64,000 nucleotides of DNA from an uncultured Lachnospiraceae bacterium (lineage in GTDB: Bacteria > Bacillota > Clostridia > Lachnospirales > Lachnospiraceae). Below are positions 42,232 to 50,399 of the stretch, piece by piece. Positions within the stretch are counted from its first letter, which is position 1. Each line of letters starts with the position of its first letter. The notes beneath the pieces were generated by a model. It searched no databases. It worked only from the letters and a program-made list of their open reading frames with translations, and had not been told where the DNA came from. The stretch is from contig CANRBX010000002.1 of NCBI GenBank assembly GCA_947628955.1, positions 60,422 through 124,421 on the forward strand, written 5' to 3'. Made by a program: the position numbers and the translations under genes.

Positions 42232-42930
42232 TCAGCCATAGATCTGTCTGTACAGGCCGGCAGCCGGCTGGTTATATTCCCGGCGGAGCTCCTCCGTCGT
42301 TCCCGCCAGCGCGATCTCCCCCTCTTTTACGAAAATGGCGCTGTCGATCGTGTCCTCAATCTCATCGACCAGATGCGTGGACATGACGATCGTGTTGTCC
42401 TGCGAGCTCGTCTCCGTGATCGTCTGCATGATCCGGTCCCGCGCGACCAGGTCGATCCCGTTCAGCGGTTCATCCAGCAGGTACAGCCTGGCTCTCCTGG
42501 CCAGCGTCGCAGCCAGCTTCAGCTTGGCGGCCATGCCGGATGAGAGCGTGTGCGCCTTGTCGTCCGGGCTCAGCTGCATCCGTTCGAGGAGGCTGCAAAA
42601 GCGCGCCTCGTCAAAGTCCTCAAAAAAGTCCGCATAGTATTTTCCGACGTCCTTTACCTTCATAAATGAATAGAAAAACGGCTCCGTCGACATGTAGGCG
42701 ATCTCTGCCTTGTCGTGGCAGCTGAGCGGGTGTCCCTGATAAAGAATCGTGCCCTTTCCGGGCTTCACCAGGCCGCTCACCATCTTCATCCAGGTCGTCT
42801 TTCCGCTTCCGTTCGGGCCCATCAGCCCATAGATACGTCCGATCTCAAGCTGCAGGCTGATATTCCTGACCGCCGGTTTTCTTCCATAATATTTTGCCAG
42901 TCCGCTGCATTCCAACAGCACGCCGCACAC
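42232..42930 (-). CDS. ABC transporter ATP-binding protein
   Basis: About 232 residues. Walker A is GPNGSGKTT, the signature is LSSGMAAKLKLA, Walker B is LYLLDEPLNGID and the switch His is in MSTHLVDEI. The most conserved start is LECSGLAKYYG. GTG codons at 42930 (GGAGG ten bases upstream) and 42921 fit it, while ATG 42969 has no good ribosome site, so I chose 42930. Minus-strand promoter: TTGACT (43046-43051), 17 bp, CAACAT (43023-43028). Confidence 0.87.
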   Translation of the reverse strand: MCGVLLECSGLAKYYGRKPAVRNISLQLEIGRIYGLMGPNGSGKTTWMKMVSGLVKPGKGTILYQGHPLSCHDKAEIAYMSTEPFFYSFMKVKDVGKYYADFFEDFDEARFCSLLERMQLSPDDKAHTLSSGMAAKLKLAATLARRARLYLLDEPLNGIDLVARDRIMQTITETSSQDNTIVMSTHLVDEIEDTIDSAIFVKEGEIALAGTTEELRREYNQPAAGLYRQIYG

Positions 42931-43022
42931 CCCCTGTTTTCCTCCGGGTATCTGGCCGGTACATTCCAAACCTGCACCCCGCCGCAGACGATCCCGCTCT
43001 GTTCCCGATATCCTCCAAATGA

Positions 43023-43084
43023 ATGTTGCACTAATTTGCGGAAAAAGTCAAGAGATTGTTTTTCACGGAAAAACATGATAAGAT
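43023..43084. promoter_or_regulatory. Divergent promoters of the ABC exporter and the YprB-like nuclease
   Basis: Leftward: TTGACT (43046-43051), 17 bp, CAACAT (43023-43028). Rightward: TTGTTT (43056-43061), 17 bp, TAAGAT (43079-43084). The two -35 boxes are only four bases apart, back to back. Confidence 0.6.
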
Positions 43085-43164
43085 GATGGCAGAACTGCCG
43101 GCCGGAACCGCTGCGCACAGGCTGCGCGGTATCGCTGTCCAGGCCGGAGCGAACGGAGAAAAAC

Positions 43165-44418
43165 ATGCTCACCATCACAGAAGCCATCCCTGAATTTCAC
43201 ACATACGAGGAATTCCTCGGCTACGACAGCAGAAGCTGTCTCTTTTTCGACATCGAGACCACCGGTCTCTCGCCCGCCTCGGCCGCCGTATTCCTGATCG
43301 GGACCGTGCGCCGGACGGACGGAACGGACGGCGGCTGGGAGCTGACCCAGTGGCTTGCGCAGGATCCTGCGGATGAACCGGCCGTCCTGCAGGCATTCTT
43401 TGACGCTGCCGGAAGCTGCAGTACCCTGATCCATTTTAACGGCTCTTCCTTCGACCTGCCGTTTCTGAAGGAGCGCGCCGGGCATTATCAGCTCGCGCAG
43501 GATCTGTCGGAGAAAGTGTCTCTGGACCTGTACCAGATATTCCGCCCGCTGAGAAAGCCCCTCGGCCTGGAACGCATGAACCAGACCTCGCTCGAGCAGT
43601 TTCTCGGCTGGCCGCGCCGGGACCGTCTGACCGGAAAGCACATGGTCTCCATGTTTTTCCGGTATGCCGCCTCCGGGGAGCCCGGCCTGCGCGATCTCCT
43701 GCTGCTGCACAACCACGATGATCTGCTCGGCATGACGGACCTGCTGCGCCTGAGCGCATATCTCATGCTGTTTGGCGGGGAAACCGGCCCCATCAGCGCA
43801 TCCGCGGGCAAGGCTGGACCGGCAGGCAGGCCGGATGCGCAGGCGCTGACCCTGCTCGTCAGCCTGAAAGCCGCCCTCCCGCAGAGTCTCTCTTTGTCGG
43901 CGCCGTTCCGGCGCAGGGCGGCAGGGAACCGGGCGGCGGATCAAAGCATGCCGGGCGCAGCCTGTGAAAACGCTTCCGGCAGCGCCCTCCAGGCGCCGGA
44001 CGGCGGGATTTCTCACACACCGGACGGCGGAATCCCTCACACACCGGAGCTGTACCTGCACGCCGCCGGAGCGCAGGCTGTCATCACCGTCCCGGGCATC
44101 CGCGGCGAGCTGCTCCATTTCTTTCCGGATTACAAAAACTATTACTACCTTCCCCTTGAGGATCAGGCGATCCACAAAAGCGTCGCCGCCTTTGTCGACC
44201 GCGAATACCGCACTCCGGCCAGGCCCTCAACCTGTTACATCAAAAAAAGCGGGCTGTTCTTCCCCCAGACAGAAGAATATTTCTCACCCGCTTTTAAACG
44301 CTCCTTCGAATCAAAGGAACTGTATTTTTGCTGCACCGAAACGGGAGTCCTGCCGGAGCACGCCCCCGAAAAGCTGAGCGCCTACGCCGCGTCGCTTCTG
44401 CGCATATTTCTGAAATAG
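43165..44418 (+). CDS. YprB-type ribonuclease H-like exonuclease domain protein
   Basis: A 417-residue protein. Residues about 20-215 form an RNase H-fold DEDD exonuclease domain: FFDIETTGLSP (exo I), LIHFNGSSFDLPFL (exo II) and LLHNHDDLLGM (exo III). This matches YprB of Bacillus and relatives. The C-terminal half (about 220-417) is variable, Ala/Gly/Pro-rich at first, then a compact domain with FPDYKNYYYLPLEDQAIHKSVAAF that is also seen in YprB-like proteins. A short DGGI(S/P)HTP repeat occurs twice near residue 280. The substrate is unknown. Confidence 0.82.
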   Translation: MLTITEAIPEFHTYEEFLGYDSRSCLFFDIETTGLSPASAAVFLIGTVRRTDGTDGGWELTQWLAQDPADEPAVLQAFFDAAGSCSTLIHFNGSSFDLPFLKERAGHYQLAQDLSEKVSLDLYQIFRPLRKPLGLERMNQTSLEQFLGWPRRDRLTGKHMVSMFFRYAASGEPGLRDLLLLHNHDDLLGMTDLLRLSAYLMLFGGETGPISASAGKAGPAGRPDAQALTLLVSLKAALPQSLSLSAPFRRRAAGNRAADQSMPGAACENASGSALQAPDGGISHTPDGGIPHTPELYLHAAGAQAVITVPGIRGELLHFFPDYKNYYYLPLEDQAIHKSVAAFVDREYRTPARPSTCYIKKSGLFFPQTEEYFSPAFKRSFESKELYFCCTETGVLPEHAPEKLSAYAASLLRIFLK

Positions 44419-44492
44419 CATGTGAAAGCGCGTGAATCTCCGGGGCGGCTGTCCCTGCGCCTGCGGGGCCCTGTCTTATCTCCCGCCGCTCC

Positions 44493-45266
44493 TTACCTGT
44501 CCGAAGTGTACGGAGGCAGGTCCGGATATCCGCCGGCGGCCTTCTGCATCCCGCGCGGGATCGCATCCTTTGAATTTCTCCAGTCTGCATCCTTGTTGCG
44601 GTAGTCGAACTTGTCGCAAAACCACTCCAGATCCTCATACATCCGCTCCATGTTTTTCTTCATCAGCGGGAGCAGGACATCGAAAAACTCCTGTTTTTCC
44701 TTATCCGGCAGCGCGGTCTCCGCGGCATCCGCCACATCCCCGAAATGCGGCACGCAAAGTCCCTTCCCCTCGGCGAACATCCTGCGGAACTCCGGATCCT
44801 TCCGGTACTGGTCGAAAAAGGAGTCCAGATACTGGCGGAAAGTGTTTTTGTAGAAATTGCAGATATAGCAGCTCTCTTCCTTCGCAGCCGCCCACGCCCC
44901 GAGCGAATTGTGGCCGCCGCCGTCCTGCGCCTTTCCTTTTTTCAGGCGGTCCAGAAAGGATACATGCGAGGGCGCAAACTTTTTAATCTGTTCATCCAGC
45001 TCGTCATTCAGCTTTTTGACGTGCGTCTTCATGATCAGGCCCGTCCCCAGGCGGTTCCCGTAATCATACATTTTCTTATAATGGATCCGGCAGAACCCGG
45101 CCGCATCCGTCTCCGCACGGACATCGTCCTCCATATACGAGGCTCCCGGTCCCAGTACAAAGTCCAGCGTGTGTTCCTCCAGCTTCCGCTCGATAAAGCA
45201 GAACGGACACTCGTCCTGCGCCTGAAATGCATCCGTCAGCGGAATCGTATACAGTTTCTCTTTCAT
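44493..45266 (-). CDS. DUF6062-type Cys/His-rich protein
   Basis: A 257-residue protein that I assign to DUF6062 from memory. It carries paired cysteines and histidines that look like metal ligands: CPFCFIERKLEEH, GFCRIHYKKM, SCYICNFY and GLCVPHFGDV. The middle is helical and charged. The function is unknown. I chose ATG 45266, seven bases after GGAGG, over the ATG two codons earlier. It converges on the YprB-like gene and has no obvious operon partner. The 170-bp gap on its 5' side holds no gene I can see. Confidence 0.75.
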   Translation of the reverse strand: MKEKLYTIPLTDAFQAQDECPFCFIERKLEEHTLDFVLGPGASYMEDDVRAETDAAGFCRIHYKKMYDYGNRLGTGLIMKTHVKKLNDELDEQIKKFAPSHVSFLDRLKKGKAQDGGGHNSLGAWAAAKEESCYICNFYKNTFRQYLDSFFDQYRKDPEFRRMFAEGKGLCVPHFGDVADAAETALPDKEKQEFFDVLLPLMKKNMERMYEDLEWFCDKFDYRNKDADWRNSKDAIPRGMQKAAGGYPDLPPYTSDR

Positions 45267-45436
45267 CTTCATCCCTCCTGCTCTTCCCGGACTTCCATGC
45301 CCTTTCTCCCATCATACCAGAAACAGGCCCCGCTTTCAACCGCATCCGAATGAAATCCGCGCCGGATCGCCCTGAGGAAGTGGATCACTTTTTACGGCCC
45401 CGGCAGCAGGCATCCGGCCCGGCCTGGACGCAGCCC

Positions 45437-46639
45437 CTACCTCTCCGTGCACACCTGGAAGATATAGAACTTGAGATAGTACGAATCCCCGGCGCCCCAG
45501 AGGATCGGATGATCCGGAGCCTGTGTCCGGAATTCTATCTGGCGCAGACGCCTGTGCGCGTCCCGCGCGGCCTGGCCGATCGTCTGCGCAAACAGCTCCG
45601 GATCCATAAAGTGCGAGCAGGAGCAGGTCGCCAGAAAGCCTCCGTCACGGATCAGCTTCATGGCCCGCAGGTTAATCTCCCGGTAGCCCCTGACCGCGTT
45701 CTTCACGGAATTTCTGGATTTCGTAAAGGCTGGCGGATCCAGGATCACCACATCAAACTGCTCTCCCCCGCGTTCCAGCTCCGGCAGCAGCTCAAACACA
45801 TCGCAGCATTGAAATTCCGCGACATCGTCCAGCCCGTTCAGCTCCGCATTCTCTCTCGCCTGGGCGATGCCGAGCTCCGAGGCGTCCACTCCGATCACAT
45901 GGGAAGCCCCGGCCTGCGCTGCGTTCAGCGCGAAGGAACCCGTATGCGTGAAGCAGTCCAGCACGCGGGCGCCTGGGCAAAGGCTGCGGATCGCCCTGCG
46001 GTTGTACTTCTGATCCAGGAAAAATCCGGTCTTCTGTCCCTCCGCGACATCCACCAGATAGCGTATGCCGTTCTCCTCAATCTCTACCTTCGTGTCAAAC
46101 GGTTCCCCGAGAAAGCCCTTCGTCCGCTCCATGCCCTCCTGCTCCCGCACCCTGGCGTCAGAGCGCTCATAGACGCCGCGGACCATTATTCCATCCTCTG
46201 CAAGCAGCCCGCGCAGAAGCTCCACGATCGTCATCTTGAAGCGGTCTATCCCAAGGGCCAGAGACTGCACCACAAGTACATCCGAAAACTTGTCCACCAC
46301 CAGTCCCGGCAGAAAATCCGCCTCCCCGAAGATCACCCGGCAGCTCCCAGTGTCCACCGTGCGTTTTCTGTACTCCCACGCATCCTTCACGCGCATGTAC
46401 AGAAATTCCAGGTCAACCGCCGCCTCCGGATCCCTGGTCATCATGCGCACCGTCAGCTTCGATCTCCGGTTGAGGAACCCCTGCCCCAGGCCATATCCGT
46501 CAAAATCCTTCACCTGAACCAGCGCGCCATCCTCCGGCTCGCCGGAAATACAGGCCACCTCATTGTCATAAATCCACGGGCCGCCCGCCTTCAGCGAACG
46601 TCCCGCACCCTTTTTCAGTATAACGGTTCCATTTGTCAT
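45437..46639 (-). CDS. Class I SAM-dependent rRNA methyltransferase (RlmI/RlmO type)
   Basis: A 400-residue protein. The N-terminal PUA-like part starts VILKKGAGRSLKAGGPWIYDNEV. The central EEI-type part has YLVDVAEGQKTGFFLDQKYNR, and the Rossmann methyltransferase part has VLDCFTHTGSFALNAAQAGASHVIGVDASELGI followed by FDVVILDPPAFTKSR, whose DPPAF is the catalytic-site motif of this family. In Escherichia coli RlmI methylates C1962 of 23S rRNA. I chose ATG 46639. The frame continues upstream into the repeat element C region without similarity. Confidence 0.9.
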   Translation of the reverse strand: MTNGTVILKKGAGRSLKAGGPWIYDNEVACISGEPEDGALVQVKDFDGYGLGQGFLNRRSKLTVRMMTRDPEAAVDLEFLYMRVKDAWEYRKRTVDTGSCRVIFGEADFLPGLVVDKFSDVLVVQSLALGIDRFKMTIVELLRGLLAEDGIMVRGVYERSDARVREQEGMERTKGFLGEPFDTKVEIEENGIRYLVDVAEGQKTGFFLDQKYNRRAIRSLCPGARVLDCFTHTGSFALNAAQAGASHVIGVDASELGIAQARENAELNGLDDVAEFQCCDVFELLPELERGGEQFDVVILDPPAFTKSRNSVKNAVRGYREINLRAMKLIRDGGFLATCSCSHFMDPELFAQTIGQAARDAHRRLRQIEFRTQAPDHPILWGAGDSYYLKFYIFQVCTER

Positions 46640-46717
46640 CTTATGAATCCCTGCATTCCTTTCCTCAGACCGGTTCCAGGACGGCGCACATCTGCCCGGA
46701 TCCGTTTGTCTATATTT

Positions 46718-46857
46718 TAAAATGATGCCAGGATCAAAAGTCATAAACCACGATGCGCCTGCGCATAAATGGTTCTATGACTTAATGACCCGCTCCGGTC
46801 GGTGCCGCACGAGCGCCGCTGGCGCTCAGCACCCCACAATCCTGACATCATTTTAAC
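46718..46857. repeat. Inverted-terminus intergenic element, copy C
   Basis: About 140 bp with 17-bp termini that differ at one position: TAAAATGATGCCAGGAT on the left and the reverse complement of TAAAATGATGTCAGGAT on the right. The right half (GAGCGCCGCTGGCGCTC, CAGCACCCCACAATCCTG) matches copy B. It is the most complete copy and lies just upstream of the RlmI-type gene. Confidence 0.8.
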
Positions 46858-46969
46858 ATATCAAACCCGGAAATACCAGTTCTTTTGCCGCAGTGCAGGA
46901 AACCTGTACAGGCTGAGTTCCTGTTCACTCCGTAACCAGCGACGCGAAGCCAGTCCTTTAGGATAACGA

Positions 46970-47011
46970 GCAGTTTGGGCATGCAAATTCGCTTCGCAAA
47001 GCCCAAACTGC
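46970..47011. other. Inverted repeat with 11-bp perfect stem in a gene-free stretch
   Basis: GCAGTTTGGGC (46970-46980) and GCCCAAACTGC (47001-47011) with a 20-base loop. The 350 bp from 46858 to 47211 hold no gene. A second, shorter inverted repeat, GCCTGGT/ACCAGGC, lies near 47055-47085. The stretch may be a decayed repeat or a terminator area. Confidence 0.55.
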
Positions 47012-47211
47012 CTCTTGAATCACCTTCTTACGGCCTCAGCAGCAAGTGCTTCGGCCTGGTCTGGAAAGCAACCAGGCTGCCGCGGATCCCGGATTCGGAT
47101 ATTCTGGCCTCATTCCAGCCATTTCGGCAGTTTTCAAAAATTCTTCTTGCAATAAAGATACCCCTTATATAAAATGAAGCTGATCTTCTCATGAAATCAG
47201 GTGACGACTTT

Positions 47212-47685
47212 ATGATCCGCAGGACGGCTCTTCTGGGACTTTTTTCCGCACTTGCAGTTATTATCGGGTACATTGAGCTTCAGATTCCGCTCGGCATTCC
47301 GGGCGTCAAACCGGGACTCGCCAATCTCGCGGTTCTCTTTCTCCTGATGCGCTATTCCTGGAGGGAGGCCGCACTGGTCTCCGCTGTCCGGATCGCGGTC
47401 ATCGGTTTTCTTTTCACAAACGCCTTCAGCATCCTATACAGCCTCGCAGGGGCATCCGCAAGCCTGCTCGTCATGGCCCTGCTGAAACGCAGCCCTCATT
47501 TCAGCATGTTCGGTATCAGCATGGCCGGGGGGATTTCTCACAATATCGCACAGCTTCTGGTCGCCATGGCCGTCGTTGAGAGCGGCAGCCTTATCTACTA
47601 CGCGCCCATCCTGCTGCTCTCAGGTGTTCTGACCGGTTTTCTGGTCGGCTGGCTGACGACAGAAGTCTCCAGACGGATCCGCTGA
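47212..47685 (+). CDS. Gx transporter family membrane protein (HepI-like, PF07456 type)
   Basis: A 157-residue membrane protein with about five helices: LLGLFSALAVIIGYIELQIP, GVKPGLANLAVLFLLMRYSWREAALVSAVRI and GISHNIAQLLVAMAVVES are family signatures. Such proteins are often encoded beside apbE and rnf genes in Clostridia. The substrate is not established. I chose ATG 47212 (AGGTGA seven bases upstream) rather than the ATG seven codons earlier. It is 181 bp before apbE, separated by the heptanucleotide array. Confidence 0.82.
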   Translation: MIRRTALLGLFSALAVIIGYIELQIPLGIPGVKPGLANLAVLFLLMRYSWREAALVSAVRIAVIGFLFTNAFSILYSLAGASASLLVMALLKRSPHFSMFGISMAGGISHNIAQLLVAMAVVESGSLIYYAPILLLSGVLTGFLVGWLTTEVSRRIR

Positions 47686-47710
47686 TCCTCCGGGACCCGG
47701 CAGGCATCTA

Positions 47711-47837
47711 GTACTGGGTATCTGATATTTGATATCTGGTATCTGGCATTCTGTATCTGGTATTCGGTATCTGGTATTTGGTATCTGGTATTCGGTATTT
47801 GCATTCTGTATTTGACATCCTGAATTTTGCATTCTGC
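47711..47837. repeat. Heptanucleotide array, about 17 degenerate TATCTGG/TATTCGG units
   Basis: A 127-bp run of 7-bp units such as TATCTGG, TATTTGG, TATTCGG and CATTCTG directly between the Gx-transporter gene and apbE. It ends about 15 bases before the apbE ribosome site. It has no coding potential and no CRISPR-like spacer. Confidence 0.9.
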
Positions 47838-47866
47838 GTCATTAAAATATGAAAGGAGACCCCTGC

Positions 47867-48898
47867 ATGTTATCTTCAAAAAAAGTCAGATTCGGGATCG
47901 CGCTGATCCTTCTAACCGGATTTGTGTGCCTGCTGGGATTTCTTTCGCGAACCCTCCCTGCGCGGTTTTCGCTTTCCTCTGACCCGTATGCGTCCGTCTC
48001 TGATATCGGATTCTATTTTGACACAGTCGTCGAGCTGCAGCTGAACGGCACCGGAGACCATCGCCTGATCGACGAGTGCTTTGACCTGATGAAAAACTAT
48101 GAATCGCTCCTGAGCCGCACGCGCGAGGGAAGCGATGTCTGGAAGATAAATCACAGCAGCGGAGAACCCATCGAAATATCAGACGACACCGCGGCCCTGA
48201 TCCGGCTTTCGCAAAAGTACTATGAGCTGTCAGGCGGCGCCTTTGACATCACAGTTGCCCCATACACCGCGCTCTGGGATTTTCAGAACAATCCCGGAAA
48301 CGTCCCCGGTGATGAAGAGCTTGCCGCAGCCGGCCGCCATGTCGGCCTCGCCCATCTGCATCTTGCAGGCAATACCGTTACCCTCGACGATCCGGCGGCC
48401 GCCATTGATCTGGGCGGGATTGCAAAGGGATATATTGCAGACAGGGTAAAGGAGCTTCTTGTCGGCAGAGGGATCCGAAGCGGCTGCATCAACCTGGGCG
48501 GAAACCTGCTCGCCATCGGGACAAAGCCGGACGGAGAGCTCTGGAATATCGGGATCCGCCGGCCCTTTGCCGAGGTCTCTGACGTCATCACCACCGTCCG
48601 GATCGACGATCTCTCTGTTGTGACGTCCGGCGTTTATGAAAGATATTTTGAGGCGGACGGAATGCTCTTCCACCACATCCTGGATCCGGAGAGCGGGCGG
48701 CCCGTCCGGAACGGATTATACAGTGTCACAATCCTCTCTGAGTCATCGGCTGACGGCGACGCGCTCTCCACAGCCTGCTTCGTGCTGGGCCGGGAGGACG
48801 GGATGCGCCTTGTCGAATCACTTGAAAATACAGAGGCATTGTTCATTTCCGATGACCTCTCTCTTCATTATTCTCCCGGTTTCCCACAGGCTGGCTGA
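47867..48898 (+). CDS. apbE: FAD:protein FMN transferase (ApbE)
   Basis: A 343-residue exported enzyme that attaches FMN covalently to Thr or Ser of flavoproteins such as RnfD and RnfG. It has one N-terminal membrane segment or signal peptide (IALILLTGFVCLLGFLSR). The catalytic and FAD-binding signature includes FDTVVELQLNG, LSGGAFDITVAPYTALW, AAIDLGGIAKGYIADRV, GCINLGGNLLAIG and TSGVYERYFEADGMLFHHILDPESGRP. There is no lipobox. I chose ATG 47867 with GGAG eight bases upstream over the ATG six codons earlier. It precedes the rnf operon whose products need it. Confidence 0.95.
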   Translation: MLSSKKVRFGIALILLTGFVCLLGFLSRTLPARFSLSSDPYASVSDIGFYFDTVVELQLNGTGDHRLIDECFDLMKNYESLLSRTREGSDVWKINHSSGEPIEISDDTAALIRLSQKYYELSGGAFDITVAPYTALWDFQNNPGNVPGDEELAAAGRHVGLAHLHLAGNTVTLDDPAAAIDLGGIAKGYIADRVKELLVGRGIRSGCINLGGNLLAIGTKPDGELWNIGIRRPFAEVSDVITTVRIDDLSVVTSGVYERYFEADGMLFHHILDPESGRPVRNGLYSVTILSESSADGDALSTACFVLGREDGMRLVESLENTEALFISDDLSLHYSPGFPQAG

Positions 48899-48937
48899 AA
48901 TTCCGGCTGAATTTCTCTTCTTAATTTTCCTTTTTTC

Positions 48938-48966
48938 TTTACATTTTTCGCCGGAGATGGTATGGT
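48938..48966 (+). promoter_or_regulatory. Promoter of the rnf operon
   Basis: TTTACA (48938-48943), a 17-bp spacer and TATGGT (48961-48966). The expected start is near 48973, about 65 bases before rnfC. Confidence 0.6.
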
Positions 48967-49039
48967 AGAAAAGATGCGCTGCGCGTTTTCGGCGTAGCCT
49001 GAAGGATTGTTCTACTATATTGTGGAAAGGAACGACGGA

Positions 49040-50386
49040 ATGAAAAAGAATATGAAACTGAAGACATTCCGGGGAGGTATTCATCCTGAAGGGCACAAGG
49101 AGCTTTCCAAAGGCCAGTCAGTCAGGGCTTACCTGCCAAAGGGCGATCTGGTCTTTCCCCTCAGCCAGCACATCGGGAAACCTGCCAGACCGGTCGTCGC
49201 CAGGGGCGACGAAGTACTCGCCGGTCAGATCATCGCTGAAGCGGACGGCTTTGTCTCCGCCAATATCATCAGCTCCTGTTCCGGCAGGGTAAAGGCCATT
49301 GAAGAGCGCCATCTGGCCTCGGGCGCAAGGGCCGTCTGCATTGTTGTTGAAAATGACGGCCAGTATACGCCGGCCCCGGGCGTCGGGGAGGCACGTCCCG
49401 GCAGCGCGCTCTCCAACAGGGACATTCTGGATGCGATCCGGGCCGCGGGCATTGTCGGCCTGGGCGGCGCCGGGTTCCCGACGCATGCCAAGCTTTCTGT
49501 CAGAAAGCCGGAGGCGATCGACTATGTCATCGCAAACGGTTCCGAGTGCGAACCGTATATCACCTGCGACGACCGTCTCATGCAGGATGAGAGCTCCGGG
49601 ATCATCGACGGCCTGCGGCTGGTCCTGCAGCTGTTTCCAAACGCCGCGGGCATCGTTGCGGTTGAGGACAATAAGCCGGAGGCGATCCGGGCCATGGAGG
49701 CAGCCTGTGCCGGGGAAAGCCGGATCTCCGTCCAGCCGGTCCGGGCAAAATATCCGGAGGGCGGCGAGCGCAATCTGATCTCCGTGATCAGCGGACGCGA
49801 GCTCCGTTTCGGGCAGCTCCCGGCGGACGTCGGCTGTGTGGTCTGCAATGTCAGCACGCTGAATGCGATCTGTCACGCAGTCCGCAGGTCGGAGCCTCTG
49901 ATGGAGCGCTACTTCACAGTTTCCGGCGATGCGGTCGCCGGCCCGTGTACGATGTCGGTCCGCATCGGCACCTCCTGCGCTGAGCTGATTGAGGCGGCCG
50001 GCGGCATCAGACCGGGCTGCACCGTCAAAAAAATCCTGAGCGGAGGGCCGATGATGGGGATCGCAATGTCGTCTCTCGACGTTCCGGTCTGTAAGGCAAA
50101 TAACGCCCTGACCGTTCTCTCCAGGGACGAGGTGGAAGAAGCAGACGCGCAGATGACCGCCTGCATCCGCTGCGGGCGCTGCGCACAGGCCTGCCCGATC
50201 CGTCTGGTCCCGCAGATGATGGCGGACGCCGCTGAGCGCGGAGATTTTGAACAGTACGAAAAGCGCCTGTACGGTCTCGACTGCATCTCCTGCGGCTCCT
50301 GTACTTATGTCTGCCCGGCCAGACGTCCCCTGATGCAGATCTTCAAGCAGACCAGGGCCGGGATCATGGCAGCAAAGAGAAAGTGA
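49040..50386 (+). CDS. rnfC: Rnf electron transport complex subunit RnfC
   Basis: A 448-residue peripheral subunit that takes part in NADH/ferredoxin exchange. The N-terminal FRGGIHPEGHKELS, the FMN/NADH-binding IVGLGGAGFPTHAKLSV and NGSECEPYITCDDRLM segments are diagnostic. Two 4Fe-4S motifs lie at the end: CIRCGRCAQACP and CISCGSCTYVCP. I chose ATG 49040, nine bases after AAAGGA, giving the usual MKxxTFRGG-like start. It is the first gene of rnfC-DG-E-A-B. Confidence 0.96.
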   Translation: MKKNMKLKTFRGGIHPEGHKELSKGQSVRAYLPKGDLVFPLSQHIGKPARPVVARGDEVLAGQIIAEADGFVSANIISSCSGRVKAIEERHLASGARAVCIVVENDGQYTPAPGVGEARPGSALSNRDILDAIRAAGIVGLGGAGFPTHAKLSVRKPEAIDYVIANGSECEPYITCDDRLMQDESSGIIDGLRLVLQLFPNAAGIVAVEDNKPEAIRAMEAACAGESRISVQPVRAKYPEGGERNLISVISGRELRFGQLPADVGCVVCNVSTLNAICHAVRRSEPLMERYFTVSGDAVAGPCTMSVRIGTSCAELIEAAGGIRPGCTVKKILSGGPMMGIAMSSLDVPVCKANNALTVLSRDEVEEADAQMTACIRCGRCAQACPIRLVPQMMADAAERGDFEQYEKRLYGLDCISCGSCTYVCPARRPLMQIFKQTRAGIMAAKRK

Positions 50387-50399
50387 GGGAACGGACCAA

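Noticed and set aside
46858..47211. A gene in the stretch before the Gx-transporter
   Set aside because: Short open frames exist on both strands but none has a ribosome site or a protein-like pattern. Only inverted repeats are seen.
47711..47837. CRISPR array
   Set aside because: The units are 7 bp, contiguous and degenerate, with no spacers and no cas genes nearby.
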